From Massilibacteroides vaginae (GTDB taxonomy: Bacteria > Bacteroidota > Bacteroidia > Bacteroidales > Tannerellaceae): a stretch of DNA of 64,000 bases. A program made the position numbers and the translations under genes. Location: positions 1,014,263-1,078,262 of the forward strand of contig NZ_FXDJ01000009.1 of assembly GCF_900178525.1 (NCBI RefSeq). Direction: 5' to 3'. Below the pieces are notes generated by a model. The model saw nothing but the letters and a program-made list of their open reading frames with translations. It did no database searches and was not told the origin of the DNA. Every line of letters begins with the position of its first letter. Position 1 is the stretch's first letter. Below are positions 52,620 to 61,871 of this stretch, one piece after another.

Positions 52620-54518
52620 ATGAAAGGTGCAATTTTTACTATTATTTTATTTATTTTCTTCATGTCTTGTGACAAAGATGAATCAAAGGATATAGTCAGA
52701 CCGGTGTCAAAGGAAAATATTCAGGGAAAAACTGAAAAGGGACCATTTGTAACGGGCTCAAAAGTAACTCTCTACGAACTTGATGCTCAGTTAAGACAGA
52801 CAGGAAAAAACATTTTCACGACCGAAACGACTGATGATATCGGAAGTTTCACTTTTGATAGTAAAATGGAGTTATCAAGTCAGTTTGTCGAAGTTGAGAT
52901 AAATGGTTATTTCTTTAATGAATACAAGAATAGTTTATCTGATTCGCAGATAAAACTGAATGCTATTACAGATGTTTCGGGAAGAAACAAGATAAACGTC
53001 AACATCCTAACTCATCTGGAATATAAGCGAATTAAAAAACTTGTTGCAGGTGGTGTTAATTTTTCAAATGCAAAAAAACAGGCTAAGACCGAGCTTCTTA
53101 AAAGCTTTCGCATCAATGAAGAATTTCAAAATCCAGAAGATATCAGCTTCTTTGATGGGACAAATGCCTCAACGGCTCTTTTAGCAATTTCCGCAATACT
53201 TTTGGAAGGAAAGAAAGAGAGTGAATTTTCGCAGTTCATATCCATGATCAGTAATAATTTCTCAGAAAATGGAACTATAGATAATAAAGAGCTAATTGAT
53301 GAGATAAAGTATAGTAGCAATAATGTGAATCAAACTGATGTCAAAAACAACCTCGTAAAGTATTACAAGGAAAAGGGACACACCCTAAATATTGGCGAAT
53401 TATGGAAATACATAGATTATAACGGAGATGGCATTTTGGATGAAGATGACTTAAATATAAGTCCAAATGGTTCACTTACACCTGAATCATTCTTCGATAA
53501 AGAGGAAAATACCAACGCTATAATTACAAGTTTATATAGCAACGCATTCGCTTACTATCAATCAATTATATTTTTAGATGCTGTTCGGTCTAACAATAAA
53601 GATAGTGATATTAAGAACCTGATAAATCCATACAACGATAATATTTCTAAAGCATACGTAAACGGCTACCGAACAATTTCAGGATGTAATAATATAATAG
53701 AAGGATTGGAGAGTTTATCAAGTAATTATCCTCCTGATTACGATATAAATCCATATCTGGCAACAGCAAAGGGATTTAGAGCACTACTGTATGTAGATTT
53801 AGTTCAACATTGGGGAGATATGCCTTTTATTACACAAAGACCAACAATGGACAACTTGTATATACCTCGTATAGATAAAGAAACGATATATACTTTCTTA
53901 GAAAAAGACCTTAAAGGGGTAAAAGATCACCTTCCGAATGAAGTTTATAACTATGCCAATCCATTTCTCCCGGCCTCTTTGATTGATGCTATTTTAGCAA
54001 CAATTGCTTTGGAAAGAGGTAAAGATGCTTCTGTCTATTTAGATAACATCATTAACTGTGGTATTTATAAATTAGAAAGTAAATCCGTCGATATCTATAA
54101 CACACTAAACGCAGAAACAATCTTTGGATTAAGAACCGAACAAAGCGAAGTTCCTTTCTCTACAGATTTTAAGAAAGGCATATACCACCCTATTATTCGG
54201 TATTCCGGTGTTTTTTTGAAATATGCAGAAACAGCATTAAAAAAAGGAGATACATCGAACGCTATTGGATTTATTAATACAGTTCGCTCCGCGAAAGGAT
54301 TAACAGTTATTTCTTCAGGGAGTGATGTCGCTAAAAGTATTGCAAATACATGGAAAGATATTTACGGCCAGGATTACGGCTATTTTGTACTACTGAAACG
54401 CCTGAATTTGGCCATAAAGGAATTGGGAATCTCTTCACATATGCAACTGCTTCCAATTCCGGGGAGAGAACTAAATCTTAACCCTGAGATGACCCAAAAT
54501 CCTGGATATACATTTTAA
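52620..54518 (+). CDS. Orphan SusD/RagB-like lipoprotein with an extra N-terminal domain
   Basis: A 632-residue lipoprotein (IFFMSC, lipobox Cys17). Residues ~38-280 are not SusD. They read KTEKGPFVTGSKVTLYELDA, NGYFFNEYKNSLSDSQIKLN and INVNILTHLEYKRIKKLV, a pattern I have seen at the N-terminus of other Bacteroidetes lipoproteins. A calcium-loop-like DYNGDGILDEDD is at 266-277. From about 288 the SusD fold follows: ITSLYSNAFAYYQSIIF, YLATAKGFRALLYVDLVQHW, IIRYSGVFLKYAETALKKG and LLPIPGRELNLNPEMTQNPG. Ordinary SusD proteins are about 500 to 580 residues and follow a susC. Here no SusC adjoins; mutS and a convergent GH3 do. The C-terminal Cys-free length and conserved ending argue for a working protein. 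The role is unknown. Confidence 0.85.
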   Translation: MKGAIFTIILFIFFMSCDKDESKDIVRPVSKENIQGKTEKGPFVTGSKVTLYELDAQLRQTGKNIFTTETTDDIGSFTFDSKMELSSQFVEVEINGYFFNEYKNSLSDSQIKLNAITDVSGRNKINVNILTHLEYKRIKKLVAGGVNFSNAKKQAKTELLKSFRINEEFQNPEDISFFDGTNASTALLAISAILLEGKKESEFSQFISMISNNFSENGTIDNKELIDEIKYSSNNVNQTDVKNNLVKYYKEKGHTLNIGELWKYIDYNGDGILDEDDLNISPNGSLTPESFFDKEENTNAIITSLYSNAFAYYQSIIFLDAVRSNNKDSDIKNLINPYNDNISKAYVNGYRTISGCNNIIEGLESLSSNYPPDYDINPYLATAKGFRALLYVDLVQHWGDMPFITQRPTMDNLYIPRIDKETIYTFLEKDLKGVKDHLPNEVYNYANPFLPASLIDAILATIALERGKDASVYLDNIINCGIYKLESKSVDIYNTLNAETIFGLRTEQSEVPFSTDFKKGIYHPIIRYSGVFLKYAETALKKGDTSNAIGFINTVRSAKGLTVISSGSDVAKSIANTWKDIYGQDYGYFVLLKRLNLAIKELGISSHMQLLPIPGRELNLNPEMTQNPGYTF

Positions 54519-54560
54519 TAAGCAACTTGATTGCTTAGAATAAAAGGAAGATAATTTTAA

Positions 54561-54599
54561 AAAGCCGCCTCGATGAAGTTTATTCATCAAGGCGGCTTT
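54561..54599. terminator. Bidirectional terminator between the orphan SusD-like gene and GH3
   Basis: AAAGCCGCCT (54561-54570) pairs with AGGCGGCTTT (54590-54599). An inner stem GATGAA/TTCATC has a 5-base loop. T-rich tracts lie on both sides, so both convergent genes (ends 54518 and 54623) can use it. Confidence 0.9.
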
Positions 54600-54622
54600 A
54601 TAACCCAAACAATAGAATAAGA

Positions 54623-56869
54623 TTATTCTACAACGAAAGCTGTCTTCAAGCCTTCCTGACTATTTGGACCTACCCACAACTTAAATTCACCGGCCTCCAC
54701 TACATAATTCATATCTAAATTATAATAAGCGAGTTTTTCCATAGGTAATGTGAAGGTCACGGTTTTTGTTTCTCCTGCCTTTAGAGGAACGCGAGTAAAA
54801 TCTTTTAACTCTTTCACTGGACGAGTAACCGATCCGAAGCAATCCTGTACATAGAGTTGTGCAATTTCAGTGGCGTCATACTTTCCTGTATTCGTAATAT
54901 CGGTCATTACAGTTAACGATTCCGTAGTTTTTAATTTATCTGCCGAAATACGAAGGTTCGTATAGCTGAACGTACTGTAAGATAGTCCGTATCCAAAAGG
55001 ATAAAGCGGATCAAAACCTGCATCTAAGTGGAAAGAGGTATTACCCAGCGATGTTTGTCCTGCTTCTAAAGGAATATCTTGCAACATGGTTTCGTTGCCT
55101 TGGTAAGGTCTTCCTGTGTTATTGTGGCTATGATACATCGGTATCTGCCCTACTACTTTAGGGAATGTTACCGGAAGTTTTCCGCTTGGAACTGCTTTTC
55201 CAAACAACAGATCGGCAATAGCCGGTCCACCCATTGTTCCGGGATGAAAGTTATACAAAACGGCTTCAGACACCTCAGCATCACGTCCGATAGTTAACGG
55301 GCGACCCGCCATAACAACTGTCACTACCGGCTTGCCTGTTTTAGCTACAGCAGCGATCAACTCATTCTGAGCTCCCTGAAGATCCAGGTTTGTCAGTGAA
55401 TGAGCTTCTCCGGAGAGGATAGACTCTTCACCGACAAAAGCCAGAACAACATCCGCATTGCGGGCTGCATTAACCGCGGCAGCTATACCTTCCGTACGCA
55501 TATCGCGGCTGTATGCTGTTCCGGGAGCATAAAGTATGCGCACTTTGTCGCCATATTCCGCTTGCAAAGCTTTCAATGGTGTTTGGGTATAATTCTTATC
55601 GCCATCAAATATCCAGGTACCTAACTGGTCGTGTGGCGCATCGGCCATAGGACCGACTACCGCGATTGTTTTAATTGATTCATTAAGTGGTAAAATTTCG
55701 TTGTCGTTTTTAAGCAATATTGCTGATTGAACAGCCGCTTCTTTTGCCTTCAGCAAATGCTCTTCGGCATACAATACCGAAGAGGCTGAAATATCGACAT
55801 AAGGATTTTCGAATAAACCCAATTTTATCTTGATACGCAGAATATTACGAACAGCATCGTCGATAGTCTGCATCGTGATCTTTTTCTCATTTAAAAGTTC
55901 TTTTACGTAAGCAACATACGTACCGCTAACCATATCCATATCTACTCCGGCATTGATCGCTTTCATGGCTGCTTCTTTTCCGTCCTTAGCAAAACCGTGA
56001 TTTATCATTTCACTAACCGACGCCCAATCCGAAACAACAAAACCAGTAAAGCCCCATTCTTTACGGAGCACCTGATCCAGGATAAACCGGTTGCCGGTTG
56101 AAGGAACACCATCATTATCATTGAACGAAGTCATAAATGTAGCAGCACCGGCATCCACCGCCGCTTTGAATGGAGGAAGATATACATTGCGCAGTGTTCG
56201 CTCGGGAATAAAGGTAGAGTTATAGTCTTTTCCGCTTTCGGCAGCTCCATAACCCACAAAATGTTTCGGACAAGCCGCAATCGAAGTCGGGTCATTCAAA
56301 TTATCCCCCTGAAAGCCGTCGATCATGGCAACTCCCAAAACAGAAGTCAGATAAGTATCTTCTCCCAGACTCTCGGCAATACGTCCCCAACGCGGATCAC
56401 GGGCAATATCAATCATCGGAGCAAAAGTCCAACGTACGCCTTGCGAAGCAGCCTCAACAGCAGCTACACGGGCTCCTTCTTTTACTAATTCAGGATTAAA
56501 AGAGGCGGCTTGACCAAGCGGGATAGGAAATATGGTTTTAAACCCATGAATCACATCACGCCCTACAATCAAAGGAATCTTCATCCTTGTTTCTTCCATA
56601 GCGATTTGTTGAAGCGCGTTGATCGCCTCAGGATCTACCAGATTCAAAACCGAGCCTATTTCGCCCTTCTTCACTAAGTCAACAATTTGAGACAAATCTT
56701 CAGGAGGACTGATCTGGTTCATCTGACCGATTTTCTCCTCTAAAGTCATTTCTTTCAATAGAGTCTCTATGTTGCGATCTACATTCGATGATGCGTCTCC
56801 CGGTGTAGATTGGCAAGATACCAGAGGAAGCATAATCAAATACGCAGAAATTATCTTTATAAACTTCAT
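54623..56869 (-). CDS. GH3 beta-glucosidase-type glycoside hydrolase (BglX-like lipoprotein)
   Basis: About 748 residues from MKFIKIISAYLIMLPLVSC; the upstream Met at 56920 would hide the lipobox. It removes non-reducing beta-linked glucose or related sugars from oligosaccharides. Domain order is the GH3 TIM barrel (LIVGRDVIHGFKTIFPIPLG, WTFAPMIDIARDPRWGR, then nucleophile D281 in GFVVSDWASV), the alpha/beta sandwich (VVLAFVGEESILSGEAHS, holding the likely acid/base Glu), and the fibronectin-like C-terminus (LYPFGYGLSYSTFSY, then GETKTVTFTL). It follows PUL4 susD after a hairpin with a T-run. The PUL4 substrate is therefore probably a beta-glucan or beta-glucoside, but one enzyme is thin evidence. 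Confidence 0.95.
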   Translation of the reverse strand: MKFIKIISAYLIMLPLVSCQSTPGDASSNVDRNIETLLKEMTLEEKIGQMNQISPPEDLSQIVDLVKKGEIGSVLNLVDPEAINALQQIAMEETRMKIPLIVGRDVIHGFKTIFPIPLGQAASFNPELVKEGARVAAVEAASQGVRWTFAPMIDIARDPRWGRIAESLGEDTYLTSVLGVAMIDGFQGDNLNDPTSIAACPKHFVGYGAAESGKDYNSTFIPERTLRNVYLPPFKAAVDAGAATFMTSFNDNDGVPSTGNRFILDQVLRKEWGFTGFVVSDWASVSEMINHGFAKDGKEAAMKAINAGVDMDMVSGTYVAYVKELLNEKKITMQTIDDAVRNILRIKIKLGLFENPYVDISASSVLYAEEHLLKAKEAAVQSAILLKNDNEILPLNESIKTIAVVGPMADAPHDQLGTWIFDGDKNYTQTPLKALQAEYGDKVRILYAPGTAYSRDMRTEGIAAAVNAARNADVVLAFVGEESILSGEAHSLTNLDLQGAQNELIAAVAKTGKPVVTVVMAGRPLTIGRDAEVSEAVLYNFHPGTMGGPAIADLLFGKAVPSGKLPVTFPKVVGQIPMYHSHNNTGRPYQGNETMLQDIPLEAGQTSLGNTSFHLDAGFDPLYPFGYGLSYSTFSYTNLRISADKLKTTESLTVMTDITNTGKYDATEIAQLYVQDCFGSVTRPVKELKDFTRVPLKAGETKTVTFTLPMEKLAYYNLDMNYVVEAGEFKLWVGPNSQEGLKTAFVVE

Positions 56870-56899
56870 ATTATATATTGTATTAAGAACTTTCTTTAG

Positions 56900-56958
56900 A
56901 GAAAAAGACGGATATTTCACTGCTCAAATAACAAGTGTATTCAGCTTGTGAAATATCC
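56900..56958 (-). terminator. Leaky terminator/attenuator between PUL4 susD and GH3
   Basis: As minus-strand RNA a perfect 11-bp stem GGATATTTCAC (from 56958) with GTGAAATATCC (to 56910) encloses an inner ACAAG/CTTGT stem. It is followed by GTCTTTTTCTC. It lies wholly in the 103-bp gap between the susD stop and the GH3 start. It probably lowers GH3 transcription relative to susCD. Confidence 0.65.
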
Positions 56959-56972
56959 TTTATATATAGAGA

Positions 56973-58553
56973 TTAATACGAGTTCTGAACTAACGTACCA
57001 TTTGCTGCCTCAATTTCACCTTGAGGAATCGGTAGGTATTTCTTACTTTCTGTCCATTGAATACGTTCGGGAATAGCTTGTCCACCATAAGTCAGTGTTT
57101 CTTTCTTTTGAAGAACCACACCGGCTCCCGGTTTAAGAACAGATGGTGCTTGTCCGGAACGAACAAGGTCAAAGTAACGTTTTCCTTCACCTACAAACTC
57201 CACACGGCGTTCTTTAATAAGATTATCCTTTGTTACAGCAACAGAAGGCAGTCCTGCACGTTCACGCACGCGATCAAAACAAGTTTTTGCATAACCTGCG
57301 TCACCGGTTTCTAATGCCAGTTCAGCAGCATTAAGTAACGTTTCCGCGAAACGATACAGGTGAAGATTATTTTCCCAGTTCAAAGCAGAAGCGGCAACAC
57401 TTCCGTCTGTTCCTCCCGGACGAGGAAGGTATTTACGTAAAAAGAAACCTGTATTCTGATAACGACCTCCATAAGATACCGTAATTCCTTCAGCAGCCTT
57501 TTCTTTGATGTACTTATCCATGTTAAGAATAGCTACATCACGACGCAGGTCTCCAGCTTCAAAAGCATCATATCCTTCTTTCGAAACAGCACCAAAGCCC
57601 CAGCCTCCTACAAAGTCCGGACTTCCGGATAAACCATCCACTCCAATCATCTCAGGAAATACTGTACCTCCAGTAAGGATTGATTCAGCACTTCCCCAGT
57701 CACGCTTACCACCTTTTGATGTGTAATTAACATCTAAAATGATCTCTTCGTTCCATTCTTTGTCTGTCGAATAAAGATCATCGTAGTTAGTTACAAGATT
57801 ATATTTATTCGAATCTATGATCTCTTTCATGTAGGCTAATGCTTTCGGATAACGGCTCTGATCTTTCTGATACATTACATAATCGGCATAGATCATAGCA
57901 ACGGCAGCTTGCGTCATACGACCGGCCCATTCATCCGGTTGTTTCATCAGGAAGATTTTGCTGTCAAGCACTTCTTCCAACTCTACAACCATTTTGGCAT
58001 ATAGATCGTCGGCCTTCAATTGTTCGGCGATATAAGGGAATGTCAGGTTTTCTTCGTAGAATGGAATGTTGCCCCAAAATTTCCACAAAGTAAGATAATA
58101 CCATGAACGCAAAGCGCGACCTTCAGCGATAAAAAGGTTTTTATCCGCTTCTGAAAGATCTGATGCTTTCGCATTATCGATTAAACGTATAGACCGGTTA
58201 ATACCCGAATAACTTGCCGACCATGCACCGTCAATATTATTACGAGGATCGGCTTTGTATTGAGAAATCAGGTGAATCTGTGACTGGTCTGTAGTACTAC
58301 CACCGCCTACATATAAGTCATCACCCATTACGTCGCAAACCAAACTCAGAGGAGCCCAGCCACTATAGTAATCATACCATTTCATAGGGTCGTAAGCAGC
58401 TACGGCAGATTCCATTATACGGGCTTTAGTGGTATAATATCCATCAATACCCAAACTGCTTGAGGGCTCAACGGACAGGAAATCGTCACCACAAGATGTC
58501 GCGCCAAGAATTAAAGCAAGAGCGCCGAGACTATATATTTTGAACTTTTTCAT
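56973..58553 (-). CDS. susD-like: SusD-like glycan-binding lipoprotein (PUL4)
   Basis: 526 residues with signal IYSLGALALILGATSC (lipobox Cys21). SusD marks include DDFLSVEPSSSLGIDGYYTT, FIAEGRALRSWYYLTLWKFW, GRMTQAAVAMIYADYVMYQ, RRVEFVGEGKRYFDLVRSGQ and a final YLPIPQGEIEAANG. It lies 20 bp after susC in the same operon and presents glycan to that transporter. It ends with an unusual LVQNSY rather than the QNPGY seen in most SusD proteins. Confidence 0.95.
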   Translation of the reverse strand: MKKFKIYSLGALALILGATSCGDDFLSVEPSSSLGIDGYYTTKARIMESAVAAYDPMKWYDYYSGWAPLSLVCDVMGDDLYVGGGSTTDQSQIHLISQYKADPRNNIDGAWSASYSGINRSIRLIDNAKASDLSEADKNLFIAEGRALRSWYYLTLWKFWGNIPFYEENLTFPYIAEQLKADDLYAKMVVELEEVLDSKIFLMKQPDEWAGRMTQAAVAMIYADYVMYQKDQSRYPKALAYMKEIIDSNKYNLVTNYDDLYSTDKEWNEEIILDVNYTSKGGKRDWGSAESILTGGTVFPEMIGVDGLSGSPDFVGGWGFGAVSKEGYDAFEAGDLRRDVAILNMDKYIKEKAAEGITVSYGGRYQNTGFFLRKYLPRPGGTDGSVAASALNWENNLHLYRFAETLLNAAELALETGDAGYAKTCFDRVRERAGLPSVAVTKDNLIKERRVEFVGEGKRYFDLVRSGQAPSVLKPGAGVVLQKKETLTYGGQAIPERIQWTESKKYLPIPQGEIEAANGTLVQNSY

Positions 58554-58573
58554 CGTCTATTAGAATTAAGTTT

Positions 58574-61500
58574 TTAGAAATTAAGATTCAGACCAACAGT
58601 AAACGTACGAGCTTGCGGATAATAACCACGGTCGATACCATTGGAGGCATCAGCATTTATTTCAGGATCAAAACCTTTGTATCCCGTCAGCGTAAGCAGA
58701 TTTTCTGCAGATACATAGAAACGAAGTCGCTCTACAAAGAATTTCTGTGTAAGATTATTCGGTAATGTATACCCTAACTGAATGTTTTTGATACGGGCAT
58801 ACGATCCGTTATGTACATATAAATCTGAAATACGCCAGTTATCGTTATTGTTTGTCCATGAGAAACGAGGCAATGAATTAGATGTGCCTTCGCCATGCCA
58901 GCGATTCATAAATTCTTGTGGAAGATTAACATAACGAACGTCGAGGCGACGGGTTACATCTAATATTTCTTGTCCTAAAGCACCGGAGATCAACATACTG
59001 AAATCAAAACTCTTATAGGAAGCATTCAGGTTCAAACCAAATGTCCAGTCAGGAGTTCCTTTACCAATCATACCTTTATCATCATCACTTATCACGCCAT
59101 CATTATTTGCATCTACAAAAATAACGTCGCCTTCTTGAGCATTAGGTTGTAGTTTTTCGCCTTTATCGTTTACGTAAGCGTCAACCTGAGCTTTATTTTG
59201 GAATACTCCGTTTGTTGTATACCCATAAAAGTAAGGGTATGGCAATCCGTTTTCCGCACGAGATACATTACCGATCTGGTGTACGTGGTCCTTCATTTCA
59301 AAACCATCAGAGTTTCCAAGATTTATCAGTTCGTTCTTTAGGTAACTTAAATTGCCGGATACGCCGAAAGTCCAGTCGTTTCTTTTCAATTTGTAACCCA
59401 GTTCGAATTCAACTCCTTCGTTTTTCATTGTTCCCACATTACCCCATGGTCTGGCTTCTCCTAAATAAGCAGGGATACTCATTTCTTTCAACATGCCGTT
59501 TGTTTTCTTATAGAAATAGTCAACAGAGAAAGTCAAGGAATTGCTAAGGAATCCAAAATCAAGACCTGCATTATATTGTTCGGATTCTTCCCATTTTAAA
59601 TCAGGGTTAGGTGTGCCCGACGGTTTACTACCTAAGATAATAGATTGATGATCCGGATTACCGAACACATAATTATTATTCAGTGCTACATTCGCTGTAT
59701 AACGGAATACACCAATGTTTTCATTCCCATTTTTACCCCACGACAAACGAACTTTTGTAGCCGTCAACCAATCCGGTCTGTTCTCCATAAAATTTTCATT
59801 CGTAAGATTCCATCCTAAAGAAACAGAGGGGAATGTTGCCCATTTGTTATTCGGACCAAAATTTGACGATCCATCTCTACGTACAGTAACCTGCAACATA
59901 TAACGTTCGTCGTAGTTATAGCTTATACGACCAAAGTAAGACGCCAGTGTGGATGGGTCGAACGCGCTTCCCCAAGCATTACGTTTACCGTCTGATTGCA
60001 GACCGGTTGTAAAGTCAAGATTTGCTTTATCAGGATCATAAGCAACCAGATCTTGCGCGTTACCGCCCAGCCTACGTCCGGTGTATTCTTTAGCAGACTG
60101 TCCTAACACTACTGCAAAAGAGTGAGCTCCGATGTTTTTGTCATACGTCAACACATTTTCAATTTGCCAGGTATACCCACGGTTCATACGTGAAGTAACG
60201 GATGACTTATCATTATTCGCGTTTTTATTCAAATAGTAAGGGTGATTCCATTCGTCTTCTCCCCAGAAAGCAAGATCGGAACCCCAGGATATTTTATATC
60301 TCAGATTATCCCAAATACCCAACTCGGCAGATAATGTAGCGATTATTTTATCGGAATTATTCTTTTTTCCGGGCAAAGAAAGATCAGCCAGCGGATTTGC
60401 AAGCTCATTCATATCACCACTTGGGATAGTTAATAATTTACCTGTTCTTTTATCCCGTATAGGTTCGCCATATTTACTGTAATCATAACGGTCGGAATAA
60501 TCCGTATTCTCATCAGCATAGACAGCCATTGTCGGATCCATGAAAACAGCACTTCCCAGAGGAGAACCGGTTAAACTACCTGCCGTAACACCAATGCTGT
60601 TTATACGTGAATAGGTAGCATTCATGGTTACCTTCATATCCTTTAACCAATTACGGTGTGCCGACTCGTCAAACAAAGTATAGATCGTATTGCTTCGAAG
60701 TGCAAATCGCTCATAGTTTGATTTGTCATAATTACCCCCGATAATACCATCCTGACTATAGTAGCCGGCAGATAGGTAGTAATTTATTTTTTCGGAAGCA
60801 CCACTTATACTTAACTGATGATTCTGTACCGGAGCGTTGTCATTAAATAAAACATCTTGCCAGTTTGTACCGATCCCTAAAGAATTCACATTTGAATAGA
60901 TTGGATTTTCACCCGCGTAAGCGGCGGCCTCATTCATTATTGTGCCGTACTGGGTAGCATTCAGCATATCACGCTTTTTCCATGGATTCTGTATACCATA
61001 AGAAAAGTCGTACGTTACTTTTGTTCTGCCAAGAGTTCCTCGCTTTGTTGTAACAATAACTACACCATTAGCCGCACGCGCACCATAAACAGCACCCGAG
61101 GCAGCATCTTTCAGCACTTCAATACTCGCGATATCATTCGGATTGATGTTGTCGATTCCACCATCAACCGGCATACCATCTACGATGTAAAGAGGATCTG
61201 TATTGTTAATAGTTCCCGTACCGCGGATACGCACTTTCGAGCTTGCGCCCGGTTGTCCGTTTGTTGTGGTTACTTGTACCCCTGCGGCAAGTCCTTTAAG
61301 CGCATCTTCTACACGAACAGGAGAAACCTTTTCCAGATCATCACCGGAAACTTTACTGATTGCAGCTGTTACTACGCTCTTTTTCTGCACACCGTAGCCA
61401 ATCACTACAACTTCATCAAGTAACTCCGTATCTTCATGGAGAATAATCGCCATTGGCTTAGAAGCATCCGCCACTACTTCCAACGGTTTAAAGCCGATAT

Positions 61501-61720
61501 AAGAAATTACCAAGACACTTTTATCCGGAGCGGATAAGAAGAACTGACCATCTATATCGGTCATCGTTCCGTTTGTGGTTCCTTTGACCACTACGTTTAC
61601 TCCAGGTAACGGAAAATTATCCGACCCTGATAGTATCTCACCTTTAATCTGTACATTTTGCGCTTGCACAGTAAAAGCAGTACAAAGCAATGTAATTGCC
61701 ACTAATAAGAGATTTCTCAT
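58574..61720 (-). CDS. susC-like: SusC-like TonB-dependent transporter (PUL4)
   Basis: 1048 residues. The signal LLLVAITLLCTAFTVQAQ leads directly into the carboxypeptidase-D-like domain (LPGVNVVVKGTTNGTMTDID, about 37-56). There is no STN domain, consistent with a non-ECF regulator. The plug start is LDEVVVIGYGVQKKSVVTAA, then LKDAASGAVYGARAANGVVI. The barrel ends in TVGLNLNF. It imports the PUL4 oligosaccharide. The regulator gene ends 151 bp upstream on the same strand, and a -7 element and inverted repeat lie between. Confidence 0.96.
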   Translation of the reverse strand: MRNLLLVAITLLCTAFTVQAQNVQIKGEILSGSDNFPLPGVNVVVKGTTNGTMTDIDGQFFLSAPDKSVLVISYIGFKPLEVVADASKPMAIILHEDTELLDEVVVIGYGVQKKSVVTAAISKVSGDDLEKVSPVRVEDALKGLAAGVQVTTTNGQPGASSKVRIRGTGTINNTDPLYIVDGMPVDGGIDNINPNDIASIEVLKDAASGAVYGARAANGVVIVTTKRGTLGRTKVTYDFSYGIQNPWKKRDMLNATQYGTIMNEAAAYAGENPIYSNVNSLGIGTNWQDVLFNDNAPVQNHQLSISGASEKINYYLSAGYYSQDGIIGGNYDKSNYERFALRSNTIYTLFDESAHRNWLKDMKVTMNATYSRINSIGVTAGSLTGSPLGSAVFMDPTMAVYADENTDYSDRYDYSKYGEPIRDKRTGKLLTIPSGDMNELANPLADLSLPGKKNNSDKIIATLSAELGIWDNLRYKISWGSDLAFWGEDEWNHPYYLNKNANNDKSSVTSRMNRGYTWQIENVLTYDKNIGAHSFAVVLGQSAKEYTGRRLGGNAQDLVAYDPDKANLDFTTGLQSDGKRNAWGSAFDPSTLASYFGRISYNYDERYMLQVTVRRDGSSNFGPNNKWATFPSVSLGWNLTNENFMENRPDWLTATKVRLSWGKNGNENIGVFRYTANVALNNNYVFGNPDHQSIILGSKPSGTPNPDLKWEESEQYNAGLDFGFLSNSLTFSVDYFYKKTNGMLKEMSIPAYLGEARPWGNVGTMKNEGVEFELGYKLKRNDWTFGVSGNLSYLKNELINLGNSDGFEMKDHVHQIGNVSRAENGLPYPYFYGYTTNGVFQNKAQVDAYVNDKGEKLQPNAQEGDVIFVDANNDGVISDDDKGMIGKGTPDWTFGLNLNASYKSFDFSMLISGALGQEILDVTRRLDVRYVNLPQEFMNRWHGEGTSNSLPRFSWTNNNDNWRISDLYVHNGSYARIKNIQLGYTLPNNLTQKFFVERLRFYVSAENLLTLTGYKGFDPEINADASNGIDRGYYPQARTFTVGLNLNF

Positions 61721-61742
61721 AAATAATTAATTTAAGTATTGA

Positions 61743-61785
61743 CATTTTGATACCATGCAAACATAGACCCATTGATGTCAAAATG
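61743..61785 (-). promoter_or_regulatory. PUL4 susC promoter: -7 element within an inverted repeat
   Basis: TATGTTTG on the minus strand (61765-61758) matches TAnnTTTG and lies 37 bp before the susC ATG. It is centred between CATTTTGA (61743-61750) and its inverted copy TCAAAATG (61778-61785). The symmetry about the -7 box makes an operator for the adjacent regulator plausible. Confidence 0.45.
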
Positions 61786-61871
61786 GGAGAAATCTACTTA
61801 TTCTCGGATACGCTAATTAAGAAATATTAATACGTCAAACATACGTCTTCAATTACTCAATGCGTTAGTTA

